Notes: generated by a model not told the origin, from the sequence alone. A DNA stretch of 64,000 bases from Dyadobacter psychrotolerans (GCF_004349265.1 NZ_SMFL01000002.1:682001-746000), one strand, 5' to 3'. Positions 44,073-54,063 are shown, numbered from the stretch's first letter. Translations and numbers: made by a program.

Positions 44073-44954
44073 TTACTTTAAGAGGGCATGAGCTGACGTC
44101 CTTATTCCACTGCAAATTCTGTCTATGGGAAGGTCATTTGAATCTTCCCCGAACGGATCTTCAATTTCCTCAGCAATCACTTCCAGACTGGCAAGAATGT
44201 AAAAGACGAACATTACAAATGGTATCACCAGAAAGTGAAGGCTGAAAACGTATCCGATCGGCAGGGTTAAACAGTAGGTGAAAATAAACTTTTTGATAAA
44301 GGAGCTATAGGAAAGCGGAATTGGGGTATTTTTGATTCTCTCGCAGGCTCCGCACACATTGGCAAAGTTTTCCAATTCCGAATTTAGCAGGATCACATGT
44401 TCCGGCAGGAGCACACCCTGTCTTTGTAAAAGAATTGTCCTGGCGAAAATGGCCGAAGCAATCTGATTAGGAATATGGTCTTCAACGGTGAGGTCAGTCT
44501 TTTTGCCTAAAACAGTATCTTCAAATTCTGCGGAAAGATATTTTCCCCTTAGGTGGTTTTTTAGTGCAAAGGCATAATTGGGAACCATGTTACGGAAGAA
44601 CGACCTTTCGTCCTGATATTCGCTTCCAATGAGTGCGCTTATTTTCATGCATAAATTACGACTGCTATTCATCAGCGCTCCCCATTGTTTTCGTCCTTCC
44701 CACCAGCGGTCGTAAGCCGTGTTGGTTCGAAACACAAGCAGCATCGAAATTACAAACCCTAGCAGGGAATGCATGATCGATATGTTCTTTAAGTCTGTAG
44801 TATCCTGAAATTTCCAAAAGATCAGCAGCAGGTAGGCTACAACCGTGGAGTAAACACCAATTGAGAGAATCAATGGAGTGAGTTTACGAACTGTATCCGC
44901 TTTCTGAAAATAGAATATATATTTAAACCATTCTTTCGGATTGTAATCAATCAT
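44073..44954 (-). CDS. Bestrophin-family ion channel
   Basis: The 293-residue protein has four membrane helices and the bestrophin/UPF0187 core: SMLLVFRTNTAYDRWWEGRKQWG (about 54-76), which leads to the conserved RxWxGR-like turn, and a later IPFVMFVFYILASLEVIAEEIEDPFG (about 248-273). Bacterial members form pentameric channels for ions. The start overlaps the stop of the exonuclease gene by four bases (ATGA), so the two are translationally coupled. Confidence 0.85.
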   Translation of the reverse strand: MIDYNPKEWFKYIFYFQKADTVRKLTPLILSIGVYSTVVAYLLLIFWKFQDTTDLKNISIMHSLLGFVISMLLVFRTNTAYDRWWEGRKQWGALMNSSRNLCMKISALIGSEYQDERSFFRNMVPNYAFALKNHLRGKYLSAEFEDTVLGKKTDLTVEDHIPNQIASAIFARTILLQRQGVLLPEHVILLNSELENFANVCGACERIKNTPIPLSYSSFIKKFIFTYCLTLPIGYVFSLHFLVIPFVMFVFYILASLEVIAEEIEDPFGEDSNDLPIDRICSGIRTSAHALLK

Positions 44955-45538
44955 ACAAGTTTAACTTTGTCAATCAGTTTAAAAAATTCTTTAAAGCATC
45001 TTGCAGTTAACTGCGCATCTTCCAGCGCGTTGTGCGTGTCTTCTTCTCTTTCAAAACCAAAATAAGTTGCAACCGATCCCAGGCTCAACGACCTTGGGAC
45101 AGTCTTGCCATTTTTCTCCATAATCTGAAAAAACAGATAAGAAACTGTGTGCAGATCCAGCATTTTGTTTGAATATGGCCATTTCATCTTCTCATTTCTG
45201 TAAGCAAACCGAAGAAAGTTGATATCGTTGATAACACTTTGCCCGCACAAGATCACATTGGAAAGATTGGGTTTTCCGCTGTTATGTTTCTTTATCCACT
45301 TTTCAAATTCAGGTATAACATCGTAAATCATGGGTGCATCTTCAAGGTCTTCCAACGACAGACCATGTATCTCTTCCGATTTAACAGAAAACGCTTCTTC
45401 ATTTTCCGGATATACATTTTGTAAATAAGTACCCAGCGATCGCCACTGGTCGTCGAACAATTCTGCACCTAACTGAATGATTTCGTTCCAACCCGGTTCC
45501 GGACCGGTCATTTCTATATCCAATACGAGGAAGGCCAT
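44951..45538 (-). CDS. DEDDh 3'-5' exonuclease
   Basis: The 195-residue protein is an RNase T/DnaQ-type exonuclease. ExoI is LVLDIEMTG with Asp7 and Glu9, ExoII is SVINDINFLRF near 103-113, and ExoIII is HNALEDAQLTA with the catalytic His and Asp near 172-177. It removes nucleotides from 3' ends of DNA or RNA using two metal ions. The downstream bestrophin gene is translationally coupled; a shared function is not obvious. Confidence 0.88.
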   Translation of the reverse strand: MAFLVLDIEMTGPEPGWNEIIQLGAELFDDQWRSLGTYLQNVYPENEEAFSVKSEEIHGLSLEDLEDAPMIYDVIPEFEKWIKKHNSGKPNLSNVILCGQSVINDINFLRFAYRNEKMKWPYSNKMLDLHTVSYLFFQIMEKNGKTVPRSLSLGSVATYFGFEREEDTHNALEDAQLTARCFKEFFKLIDKVKLV

Positions 45539-45596
45539 TGGCTGCTAATTATCTTATAAAATGAAAATGAATTGGTGTTAAAGGAACCCAAAAGCA

Positions 45597-45604
45597 TACT
45601 TTTG
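45597..45604 (+). promoter_or_regulatory. Bacteroidota-type -7 box for nspC
   Basis: TACTTTTG matches the TAnnTTTG -7 consensus of Bacteroidota. A TTGG lies about 22 bases upstream in the -33 area. The box is 62 bases before the nspC start codon. Confidence 0.5.
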
Positions 45605-45665
45605 TGTGTAAAAGTAAAAAACTATGTGTTTTGCTTACGTTTCATCATTACTATTTATTTGACAA

Positions 45666-46823
45666 ATGCCTGTTGATTATAGCCAAATACCTTCTCCCTG
45701 TTTTGTTTTACAGGAAGAGTTGCTGCGTAAAAATCTGCAATTGATTGATTCTGTGCAGAAAAGAGCCGGATGTAAAATCATTTTAGCGTTGAAAGGTTTT
45801 TCGATGTACAGCGTGTTTCCCATCGTTAAAGAGTATTTAAGCGGCGCAACTGCGAGCTCTTTAAATGAAGTAAAGCTGATAAACGACTTTATGGGTTATA
45901 AGGCGCATACTTATATGCCTGCCTATCCGGATCAGGAATTTACTGAAATTATGGAGCGTAGCAGCTACATTACTTTCAATTCTCTAAGCCAGTGGGAGCG
46001 TTTCAAAAGCCGGGTTGAAGAATTTAAGCATAAAAATCCTGAACATTTCCTTTCCTGCGGAATTCGGGTGAATCCACAATATTCAGAAGTAACTACGGAA
46101 ATGTATAATCCGTGCGTTCCGGGATCCCGTTTGGGCGTCACCAGGGACAAACTGCCTGATACTTTACCCGAAGGAATAGACGGGATTCACTTCCATACAT
46201 TGTGTGAAAATGGTTCGGATACCCTTGAACGTACATTGGAAGCCCTTGAAGTGCGTTTTGGTGACCTTTTAAAGCAGGCTAAATGGCTGAATATGGGAGG
46301 CGGACATTTGATGACGCGTGAAGGATATGACATTGACAAGCTTGTTAAAGTCGTTAGTAATATCCGGGAAAAGTATAATCTTGATGTGATCCTTGAACCC
46401 GGTTCTGCCATTGCCTGGCGTACCGGAGAACTTGTCACGACCGTTCTTGATGTTATGGACAGTCAGGGAATTCAGGTTGCTATTCTTGACACCTCTTTTG
46501 CTGCACATATGCCGGATACTTTGGAGATGCCTTACAAGCCTGTGATAACCGGAGCCTATCAGGATGCCGTAGCAGAGAAGCCAACTTACCGAATGGGGGG
46601 AATGACCTGCCTTGCAGGAGACTTTATTGGGGACTATTCTTTTGATAAGCCCCTGGAAATTGGGGATACCCTGATTTTTGAAGACATGATTCATTATACA
46701 ATGGTAAAAACTACAACATTTAACGGTGTTAACTTGCCTTCCATCGGTCTATGGTCTAAAAATCAGGCATTTAAATTAATACGGAGTTATGGTTATGAAA
46801 GCTTCAAAGATCGCTTATCGTAA
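45666..46823 (+). CDS. nspC: Carboxynorspermidine/carboxyspermidine decarboxylase
   Basis: The 385-residue protein is a fold-III PLP decarboxylase. The PLP lysine is in ILALKGFSMYS (Lys43). IDGIHFHTLCENGSD (about 178-192) and LNMGGGHLMT (about 215-224) hold the phosphate-binding glycines, and LDVILEPGSAIAW (about 239) is typical of NspC. It makes norspermidine or spermidine by decarboxylation in the alternative polyamine route. The dehydrogenase partner is not in this window. A terminator follows. Confidence 0.9.
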   Translation: MPVDYSQIPSPCFVLQEELLRKNLQLIDSVQKRAGCKIILALKGFSMYSVFPIVKEYLSGATASSLNEVKLINDFMGYKAHTYMPAYPDQEFTEIMERSSYITFNSLSQWERFKSRVEEFKHKNPEHFLSCGIRVNPQYSEVTTEMYNPCVPGSRLGVTRDKLPDTLPEGIDGIHFHTLCENGSDTLERTLEALEVRFGDLLKQAKWLNMGGGHLMTREGYDIDKLVKVVSNIREKYNLDVILEPGSAIAWRTGELVTTVLDVMDSQGIQVAILDTSFAAHMPDTLEMPYKPVITGAYQDAVAEKPTYRMGGMTCLAGDFIGDYSFDKPLEIGDTLIFEDMIHYTMVKTTTFNGVNLPSIGLWSKNQAFKLIRSYGYESFKDRLS

Positions 46824-46869
46824 AATTGATTTAGTAAATTGACCCTTTGGATCGCTGAGGTTCAGAAAA

Positions 46870-46919
46870 ACTGGCCGGAACATTCGATGGATTTGAAGTT
46901 TTCGGCCAGTTGTTTTTTT
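46870..46919 (+). terminator. Rho-independent terminator of nspC
   Basis: ACTGGCCG-AAC pairs with GTT-CGGCCAGT across a long loop, followed by a seven-T run. It lies about 46 bases after the nspC stop. Confidence 0.85.
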
Positions 46920-47247
46920 GTATAAATCAGAATGGTTGACTTATACGACAACTTCGCAAATTACCGACTGCCGCCTGGAAATCTTTGCCGTAAACTGTTT
47001 ACACAATTAGGGAGGTTATTTTGTTCCTATCATTTTCTTAATGTGCAATAATTTGGCACTTTGTTTCTATTTGATAGCATTAAATACATCAGTGCAAACC
47101 TCCTGAAAAAATATTTGGCGCTCATAAAGGCGTAGACCTACAATTCATTATCTCTCCTATTAGAAAAATTTAAAGGTCCGGGGTTAAAAGTCTTCCAATT
47201 TTCGTGTACCTTTGTATCCCGTAATCATAGAAAAAAAGCAAAGTCTC
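46920..47247 (+). other. pyrG leader and promoter region
   Basis: This 328-base gap after the nspC terminator holds the pyrG promoter near its right end. I see no pairing like a riboswitch or a clear attenuator, and no gene. A run of C or G that might support CTP-sensing reiterative initiation is not obvious. Confidence 0.4.
47207..47214 (+). promoter_or_regulatory. -7 box for pyrG
   Basis: TACCTTTG is an exact TAnnTTTG match, 34 bases before the pyrG ATG at 47248. It overlaps a would-be upstream TTG start at 47212, which argues for the later start. Confidence 0.6.
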
Positions 47248-48894
47248 ATGGCTTCTAAAGCACGAAAGACCGCGAAGTACATTTTCGTTACGGGCGGTGT
47301 AACATCTTCACTTGGCAAAGGAATAATTGCCTCCTCATTGGCTAAATTGCTGCAAGCCAGAGGCCTCTCAGTCACTATCCAAAAGTTTGATCCTTATTTA
47401 AATATTGATCCGGGCACAATGAATCCCTATGAGCATGGCGAATGCTACGTAACGGACGATGGTGCAGAAACTGACCTGGATCTTGGTCATTATGAGCGTT
47501 TTTTAAATGTCCGCACATCACAGGCGAACAACGTTACAACGGGACGTATCTATCATAACGTCATTACCGCTGAAAGACGTGGTGATTTCCTTGGTAAAAC
47601 GGTACAGGTTGTTCCGCATATAACGGATGAGCTGAAAAGAAATATGCTTCTTTTGGGTCAAACCGGTGATTATGATATTGTTATTACTGAAATTGGCGGA
47701 TGTGTAGGTGATATTGAATCCCTGCCATTTTTGGAAGCTGTCCGTCAGGTTAAATTCGAAATGGAGGAAAAGGACACTTTGGTAATCCATTTGACCCTTA
47801 TTCCATATTTAAATTCTGCCGGTGAGCTTAAAACCAAGCCTACACAGCATTCAGTTCGTATGTTACAGGAGTCGGGTATTCAGCCGGATATTCTGGTGTG
47901 CCGTACCGAACACCCTTTACCTTATGACCTTCGTAAAAAAATTGCGTTGTTCTGTAACGTTCAGATCAATTCAGTAATTGAAGCCATGGATGCGGATACG
48001 ATTTATGCTGTTCCGTTATTGATGCTTAAAGAAAGACTGGATCAGCGTGCTTTGTACATGCTGGATATATACAATGACAAAGATGTCGATCTGGATAGCT
48101 GGAAAACGTTTTTATCCCGTTTGAAAAATCCGATGGATTCAATCACCATTGGTTTGGTAGGGAAATATGTAGAATTGCATGATGCTTATAAATCCATCGT
48201 TGAATCCTTCATTCACGCAGGAGCCGCTAACGAATGTAAAGTAAATATTGAATGGATTCATTCAGAAAGCCTTACTGAGGATAATGTCCTTGAAAAACTC
48301 GAAAACCTGGACGGAGTGCTTGTTGCTCCCGGATTTGGTGAAAGGGGTATAGATGGTAAGATTGCTGCAATTCAATATGTTCGTGAAAACAAGATTCCTT
48401 TCTTTGGGATTTGTTTAGGCATGCAGATGGCCGTAATTGAATACGCAAGAAATGTGATTGGATGGGAGGGAGCGCATTCTGTTGAAATGGATACAACCAC
48501 CGACCATCCCGTTATACACCTGATGCAGGATCAAAAAGATGTTTCTAACAAAGGAGGGACAATGAGATTGGGAGCCTATCCCTGCAAAATCAAAAAGGAT
48601 TCCCTTGCAAACCGCATCTACGGTAAGCTGAACATTAAGGAAAGACACCGTCACCGGTACGAATTCAACAACAAATACATCAAAGACTTCGAAGAAAAAG
48701 GATTGCTGGCTACCGGTATCAATCCGGATAACAATCTTGTGGAAATGGTAGAATTGCCTTCACATCCTTTCTACGTTGGTGTTCAGTTTCACCCGGAGCT
48801 AAAAAGTACGGTGATGAATCCGCATCCTTTGTTTGTCAATTTTGTAAAGGCTTCTTTGGTTTATTCGCAGGAAAAAAGATCGGTCATATCCTGA
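47248..48894 (+). CDS. pyrG: CTP synthase
   Basis: The 548-residue enzyme converts UTP to CTP using ATP and glutamine. The synthetase domain opens with KYIFVTGGVTSSLGKGI (about 9-25), with the P-loop-like GKG, and includes DPYLNIDPGTMNPYEHGE. The glutaminase domain (about 290-540) has the cysteine nucleophile in FFGICLGMQMAV and the His-Glu pair in GVQFHPELKS. The ATG at 47248 starts at the expected MASKARK; earlier in-frame starts overlap the promoter. Single-gene unit between terminator and yidC. Confidence 0.96.
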   Translation: MASKARKTAKYIFVTGGVTSSLGKGIIASSLAKLLQARGLSVTIQKFDPYLNIDPGTMNPYEHGECYVTDDGAETDLDLGHYERFLNVRTSQANNVTTGRIYHNVITAERRGDFLGKTVQVVPHITDELKRNMLLLGQTGDYDIVITEIGGCVGDIESLPFLEAVRQVKFEMEEKDTLVIHLTLIPYLNSAGELKTKPTQHSVRMLQESGIQPDILVCRTEHPLPYDLRKKIALFCNVQINSVIEAMDADTIYAVPLLMLKERLDQRALYMLDIYNDKDVDLDSWKTFLSRLKNPMDSITIGLVGKYVELHDAYKSIVESFIHAGAANECKVNIEWIHSESLTEDNVLEKLENLDGVLVAPGFGERGIDGKIAAIQYVRENKIPFFGICLGMQMAVIEYARNVIGWEGAHSVEMDTTTDHPVIHLMQDQKDVSNKGGTMRLGAYPCKIKKDSLANRIYGKLNIKERHRHRYEFNNKYIKDFEEKGLLATGINPDNNLVEMVELPSHPFYVGVQFHPELKSTVMNPHPLFVNFVKASLVYSQEKRSVIS

Positions 48895-48941
48895 AACTTA
48901 CCGTTCATGTTATGATAAAGGGGCAATCGGGAAAATCTTAT

Positions 48942-48949
48942 TACCTTTG
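48942..48949 (+). promoter_or_regulatory. -7 box for yidC
   Basis: TACCTTTG is an exact TAnnTTTG match, 45 bases before the yidC ATG and identical to the box ahead of pyrG. Confidence 0.6.
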
Positions 48950-48993
48950 CCCTCCCGAAAGGGACTTACTTTTTCAATTATTTAAAGTTTAGA

Positions 48994-50820
48994 ATGGATA
49001 AAAATTTTATAATCGGCTTAGTACTAATCATGCTAATGCTGGTAGGCTACCAGATATTGGTTCCTAAACCTGTGGAACCAACGCCTGTGGCACAGATTAA
49101 AAATGAGACTAAAAGTAATTCAGTTGCAAGTACAGTTGTATCCGACACAGTTGTTTCACCTTTAAAAACCGCTGATTCTGCTTCGTTAACTCAGGCTGCA
49201 CCCAAAGAGATCGTTTTTGAAACACAGGATGCCCGTGTTGTTTTTTCAAACAAAGGGGGTGTTTTGAAAGAGGTGATGCTGAAAAAATATAAAACTTACG
49301 ATCAGAAACCTCTTTATCTGATCGCTGAAAATCATAACAAGTTTGAGATTGATTTTCCGACTCAGACCGGGGATGTAAGATTAACAGATCTTTATTTCAC
49401 AACTGATGCAGAAGGAGGAACGCTTGCTGCAAAGGATTCAGCAGTCATCACCTACCGTACCAATCTGAAAAATAATCAGTATGTCGAGCAGACTTACGTC
49501 GTTCACGGTTCAGGTTATGTGATTGACTACGGAATCAAATCAAATGGCGTTGGACTGACAGACAAATTTGTTCAGTTTGACTGGAAAAATGATTTGCTTC
49601 AGTTGGAAAATGACATGCATAAAAACCGTGAGGTAGTTACCATTAACTATTACACGGACGGACTTGAAAGTCTTGCAACCAGTCCTACTGCAAACGAAGA
49701 AGCTAAAACAGCAGATCCGGTAAAGTGGTTTACCATTAAACATAAGTATTTTCTTGCAGGACTTATAGCTGATAAACATCCGTTTGGAAACGTTGCTTTG
49801 AAAGCAGACGTAAATCCAAATGATTCGGTTATCGTAAAAACGATGGATGTAATGGCTGGTATTCCAATGGCGGCCGTACAAAAAGGGGAAGCTAATTATC
49901 AGTTCTATCTTGGACCAAATGAATATCACGTTGTTGATAAAGTAAAAGCTGAGAACTTCGATCAGAACGTTTATCTGGGTTATGCCTTTTTGAAACCAAT
50001 CAATAAGTTTGTACTGGTACCTCTTTTCAATTTCCTTGAAAAGTTTATTTCAAACTACGGCTTGCTGATTATCTGTCTGGTTTTGTTTGTAAAAACGCTG
50101 CTAACGCCGTTGACATACAAATCCTACATCAGCATGGCTAAGATGAAGTTACTGGCTCCTGAACTGGAAGAAATTCGTCAGCAAAACCCTGACGATGCTG
50201 CAAAACAACAGCAGGATCAGATGAAACTTTACCAGCAGGTAGGAGTCAGCCCGCTTAGCGGATGTATCCCCGTACTGGCAACCATGCCTATTTTGTTCTC
50301 GCTGTTCTTTTTGTTTCCTAACCTTATTGAATTAAGACAGCAGCACTTTTTGTGGTCAAACGATTTGTCAACTTACGATTCGTTTATCAAACTTCCGTTC
50401 TCAATTCCTTTCGGAGTAGGAAATCACATCAGTTTGTTTACGATCATGATGACGCTTTCCAGCATCGGATATGCTTACTATAACAATCAGATTACGCCAA
50501 CCCAGCCAGGTCCGGTGAACATGAAGATATTGAGTTATATCATGCCATTGATGTTCATGTTTGTCTTGAACTCGTTTCCTGCCGGCTTGACTTTCTATTA
50601 TTTTGTATCAAACGTTGTAACGATCGCTCAGCAGCTCCTGATCAAAAAGTTTGTGAACGAGGATAAGATCAGAACGATTCTGGATGAGAACCGTAAGAAA
50701 AATGCTTCCGGAGAAAAGAAACAGACCAAGTTCCAGAAATATCTTGAAAAGTCTTTACAAGCAGCAGATGAAGCCAAGAAGAAACAGGCTGAACTTGAAA
50801 AACGCGCTAAAAAGAAATAA
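48994..50820 (+). CDS. yidC: Membrane protein insertase YidC
   Basis: The 608-residue protein has helix 1 at the N-terminus (IGLVLIMLMLVGYQIL), a large periplasmic beta-sandwich domain (about 75-335) and the conserved five-helix insertase core from about residue 345, with LLTPLTYKSYISMAKMKLL and SPLSGCIPVLATMPILFSLF as signatures. The lysine-rich C-terminal tail (from about 565, KKKQAELEKRAKKK) could contact the ribosome. It inserts and folds inner-membrane proteins with or without SecYEG. A perfect terminator follows. Confidence 0.96.
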   Translation: MDKNFIIGLVLIMLMLVGYQILVPKPVEPTPVAQIKNETKSNSVASTVVSDTVVSPLKTADSASLTQAAPKEIVFETQDARVVFSNKGGVLKEVMLKKYKTYDQKPLYLIAENHNKFEIDFPTQTGDVRLTDLYFTTDAEGGTLAAKDSAVITYRTNLKNNQYVEQTYVVHGSGYVIDYGIKSNGVGLTDKFVQFDWKNDLLQLENDMHKNREVVTINYYTDGLESLATSPTANEEAKTADPVKWFTIKHKYFLAGLIADKHPFGNVALKADVNPNDSVIVKTMDVMAGIPMAAVQKGEANYQFYLGPNEYHVVDKVKAENFDQNVYLGYAFLKPINKFVLVPLFNFLEKFISNYGLLIICLVLFVKTLLTPLTYKSYISMAKMKLLAPELEEIRQQNPDDAAKQQQDQMKLYQQVGVSPLSGCIPVLATMPILFSLFFLFPNLIELRQQHFLWSNDLSTYDSFIKLPFSIPFGVGNHISLFTIMMTLSSIGYAYYNNQITPTQPGPVNMKILSYIMPLMFMFVLNSFPAGLTFYYFVSNVVTIAQQLLIKKFVNEDKIRTILDENRKKNASGEKKQTKFQKYLEKSLQAADEAKKKQAELEKRAKKK

Positions 50821-50843
50821 ATATTACTTTAATACATGAATCA

Positions 50844-50882
50844 GGGCAATGTTTCAACCGAAACATTGCCCGTTCTTTTTTC
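50844..50882 (+). terminator. Rho-independent terminator of yidC
   Basis: A perfect 12-base stem (GGGCAATGTTTC with GAAACATTGCCC) with a four-base loop is followed by a T-rich run. Confidence 0.9.
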
Positions 50883-50921
50883 TCTCAGAATGGTTTTCGT
50901 AATTTGTCGAACCAAATCAAT

Positions 50922-52658
50922 ATGACTAAAAGACGAATGAAATTGAGGTTTTTTCTGATTCTGATTATACAGGTTAGTCTTGTCGCTTACTTGCATGCAC
51001 AAACGATTACACAGTTTGAAGGCAAGTACAAAGCCGGCGTTAACGATTACAAACAGCAGCGTTATGCCGCTGCCATGGAGAAGTTGTCTCCGCTGACAAT
51101 TGCCAGTTCTAATGCATCCTATTCAACGCTTGCACCTTACGCTCATTATTACTACGCCCTCTCTGCTTATCAGTTGAAACGATACCGGGAGAGCAGACAA
51201 ATGTTGTTGCAGCTTCAGAGCAGATATCCGGGTTGGAACAAAATCAATGATGTGTATTACCTATTAGGCGCGAACAACCTTGCCACAGGCCAGTTAAAAG
51301 AGGCCATGGAAAATTTGTCAAGAATAAAAGACTCTTCTCTTGCAAAAGATGTGCAGGATTTGAAACAGTATCATTTCAATGCGCTGAATGATCTAGCAAA
51401 ACTAAAAGATTTACAAAGACAATATCCTACCGACAGAGACGTGGCTGTTGTCTTAGTGCAGCAGGTTGAAGGTGCTGCCTCATCTACTCAGACGGATATT
51501 CAGTATGCGCAGCAGCTGGAAAAACAGTTTAAAATAAGTACAAAAGAAAAAGCCGTTGTCGCAGAGGATAAACCAAAAAGCACGATCCCGAAAAATGACA
51601 ACCAGTGGAAAAAGGGTTATCTGGAAGTTTCTGTTTTGCTTCCCTTTCGTCTGGACGAGTTCAGTGCATCCAAACGCAGAACCAATCAGTTTGCCTATGA
51701 TTATTACATTGGCCTGACCATGGCGAAGGAAAAACTTAGTTCAGAAGGTATAAATATTAATCTTTGGGCCTACGACATCAGCAATGATCCCAAACCAATG
51801 AGCGTCGTGGCAGAAAATGCTTCATTCCGGAAATCGGATCTGGTAATCGGACCGCTCTATGCAGGTACTTTTGATGTAGCGGCGCAGTACATTGGCGGAA
51901 GTAACGCTGTTATGCTTAATCCTTTATCGGCAGACGCCGGGCTTTTAAAAACCGGTTCAAATGTTTACCTGGCACATCCTGGTATTCCGTTTCAAATGCA
52001 AAAGGCAGCTCAATGGATGAAGACAGTTGCTTACGGACCGTCAGCTGCAATTTATTATGGAGGCACGTCTAAGGATTCGTCCATGGCATTTACCTATGCA
52101 GACGAATGGAAAAGTAAGGGTGGTAAAATAATTGAAATGGTAAAAATCCGCTCGGACAGAGAATGGCTGGAAAGTAAAATTTCTTTGTTTGAAACAACAA
52201 AACCTTCTCACATCGCTCTTTTTTCTACCGAAGCAGGGACAGGACCCATGCTGATTGAAGTGGTCAACGGTCGCAAGCTCAACACAACTCCGATTTTGGC
52301 AACATCCACCAGTTTTAACATGCAGCAGTCCAGGGTAAGCAAATACGGGACCAGATTATATCTGCTTGAAACGGACTATGTTGACCGCGAAAAAGAAGGG
52401 ATACGGGAATTTCAAAAGAACTACTGGAATTTGAATAATACTTTTCCGTCTGTTTATTCCTACCAGGGCTATGATCAGCTTTTGTTTTTCGGTAGAATGA
52501 TGAGTCAGTATAAAGACGGTCTGTCAAGAGGTCTTGAAATCAGAAAACACGTGGATGAGGATTACCTGTTGTCAGGATTTGATTACACAAAATCCCATGA
52601 CAATCAAATCACGCCGGTTTTGAAATACAGCGGAAGTAAGTGGGTGCCGGTAAATTGA
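50922..52658 (+). CDS. TPR plus periplasmic-binding-fold protein, LpoA-like
   Basis: I take the ATG at 50922 (MTKRRMKLRFFL); the TTG at 50904 is less likely. A signal peptide runs to about residue 27 (YLHAQ). Residues about 30-200 are TPR-like repeats (YKAGVNDYKQQRYAAAMEKL, YYYALSAYQLKRYRESRQML). Residues about 235-575 form a type I periplasmic-binding fold: LEVSVLLPFRLDEF, then DLVIGPLYAGTFDVAA and a closing SYQGYDQLLFFGRMM. This TPR plus PBP1 fusion is the architecture of LpoA, which activates penicillin-binding proteins. It lacks a lipobox, so export without lipidation is expected. Confidence 0.75.
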   Translation: MTKRRMKLRFFLILIIQVSLVAYLHAQTITQFEGKYKAGVNDYKQQRYAAAMEKLSPLTIASSNASYSTLAPYAHYYYALSAYQLKRYRESRQMLLQLQSRYPGWNKINDVYYLLGANNLATGQLKEAMENLSRIKDSSLAKDVQDLKQYHFNALNDLAKLKDLQRQYPTDRDVAVVLVQQVEGAASSTQTDIQYAQQLEKQFKISTKEKAVVAEDKPKSTIPKNDNQWKKGYLEVSVLLPFRLDEFSASKRRTNQFAYDYYIGLTMAKEKLSSEGININLWAYDISNDPKPMSVVAENASFRKSDLVIGPLYAGTFDVAAQYIGGSNAVMLNPLSADAGLLKTGSNVYLAHPGIPFQMQKAAQWMKTVAYGPSAAIYYGGTSKDSSMAFTYADEWKSKGGKIIEMVKIRSDREWLESKISLFETTKPSHIALFSTEAGTGPMLIEVVNGRKLNTTPILATSTSFNMQQSRVSKYGTRLYLLETDYVDREKEGIREFQKNYWNLNNTFPSVYSYQGYDQLLFFGRMMSQYKDGLSRGLEIRKHVDEDYLLSGFDYTKSHDNQITPVLKYSGSKWVPVN

Positions 52659-52749
52659 TTTGTCAGAAGTTAAGGAGTTGAAGAAGTTAGTAGTTAAAAT
52701 TAAGAATTAGGATTTCAGCCGGGTTGCCGGTTTTACATAGTATTGATCA

Positions 52750-54045
52750 ATGAATATATCAACGAGTCAGGGGCTGTTTGAGAAAGCCCAAAAGTTTATT
52801 CCCGGGGGTGTTAATTCGCCGGTACGTGCTTTTCGTGCAGTAGGTGGTTCTCCGGTTTTTATAAAATCTGCAAAAGGACCTTATGTTTATGATGAAGATG
52901 GAAATGAGTATATCGAGCTGATCAATTCCTGGGGACCAATGATTCTGGGCCATGCTAACGAACTGATCCAGGAAGCAGTTTCCGACGCGATCCAACATTC
53001 GTTTTCATTCGGTGCGCCTACCCGTAGGGAAGTCGAAATGGCCGAACTGATCGTCAGCATGATGCCTTCCGTGGAAAAGGTCAGGATGGTCAATTCCGGG
53101 ACGGAAGCCACTATGTCTGCGATTCGTGTAGCCCGTGGATTTACCGGCCGTGATAAGATCATCAAATTTGAGGGATGTTATCATGGTCACGGAGACAGCT
53201 TTCTGATTGCAGCTGGCAGCGGTGCGGTAACGTTTGGAACACCTGATAGCCCGGGTGTGACAAAAGGTGTTGCCAATGACACGTTAACTGCTCCTTACAA
53301 CGATCTGGCGGCAGTTCAGCAACTGGTAGACGCTAACAAAAATCACATCGCCGCATTGATCCTTGAACCGGTTGTCGGAAACATGGGGTGTGTACTTCCT
53401 GCTGCGGGCTTTTTGGAAGGCCTGCGCAAAATATGTGATGAAGAGGGAATTGTCCTGATATTTGATGAAGTAATGACTGGCTTCCGTTTGTCAAAAGGCG
53501 GGGCTCAACAACGCTTTGGTATCACACCTGATCTGACAACACTTGGGAAAATTATCGGCGGAGGTATGCCGGTTGGTGCTTACGGGGGAAAGGCAGAAAT
53601 CATGAACTGGGTTTCACCTTTGGGACCCGTTTACCAGGCTGGAACACTTTCGGGAAATCCTATTGCTATGGCAGCGGGATTGACGATGCTGAATTACCTG
53701 AATGACCATCCTGAGGTTTACAGCCAGCTGGAAACTTCAGGACACAGATTAACTTCCGGTTTTTCAAACTCCATCGCAAAACTTGGACTGGATTATACAA
53801 TTAATCACATTGGTTCGATGTACACACTGTTTTTTACCGATCAGCAGGTGACCGATTTTCCTTCTGCAAAATCTTCTGACCTGGTTTTGTTTGGTAAATA
53901 TTTTCATGAAATGCTCAACCGCGGCATATACATGGGGCCATCACAATTTGAAAGTATGTTTCTTTCAACGGCACTTACAGATGCGCACATCGATCGCGTT
54001 ATTGAAGCCAACGAAGAGTCTTTGAAAGCAGCGTTGAGCCTCTAA
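52750..54045 (+). CDS. hemL: Glutamate-1-semialdehyde 2,1-aminomutase
   Basis: The 431-residue fold-I PLP enzyme converts glutamate-1-semialdehyde to 5-aminolevulinate in C5 haem synthesis. Signatures are the N-terminal FIPGGVNSPVRAF (about 16-28), MVNSGTEATMSAIRVAR, LIFDEVMTGFR (about 236-246) and the PLP lysine in TLGKIIGGGMPVG (Lys267). Full family length. The GT2 gene follows within 20 bases and is probably co-transcribed by proximity. Confidence 0.95.
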   Translation: MNISTSQGLFEKAQKFIPGGVNSPVRAFRAVGGSPVFIKSAKGPYVYDEDGNEYIELINSWGPMILGHANELIQEAVSDAIQHSFSFGAPTRREVEMAELIVSMMPSVEKVRMVNSGTEATMSAIRVARGFTGRDKIIKFEGCYHGHGDSFLIAAGSGAVTFGTPDSPGVTKGVANDTLTAPYNDLAAVQQLVDANKNHIAALILEPVVGNMGCVLPAAGFLEGLRKICDEEGIVLIFDEVMTGFRLSKGGAQQRFGITPDLTTLGKIIGGGMPVGAYGGKAEIMNWVSPLGPVYQAGTLSGNPIAMAAGLTMLNYLNDHPEVYSQLETSGHRLTSGFSNSIAKLGLDYTINHIGSMYTLFFTDQQVTDFPSAKSSDLVLFGKYFHEMLNRGIYMGPSQFESMFLSTALTDAHIDRVIEANEESLKAALSL

Positions 54046-54063
54046 ATGTTTCAGGAAACGAAG

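Noticed and set aside
46920..47206. Riboswitch or attenuator upstream of pyrG
   Set aside because: No conserved aptamer pattern or terminator/antiterminator pair could be read by eye.
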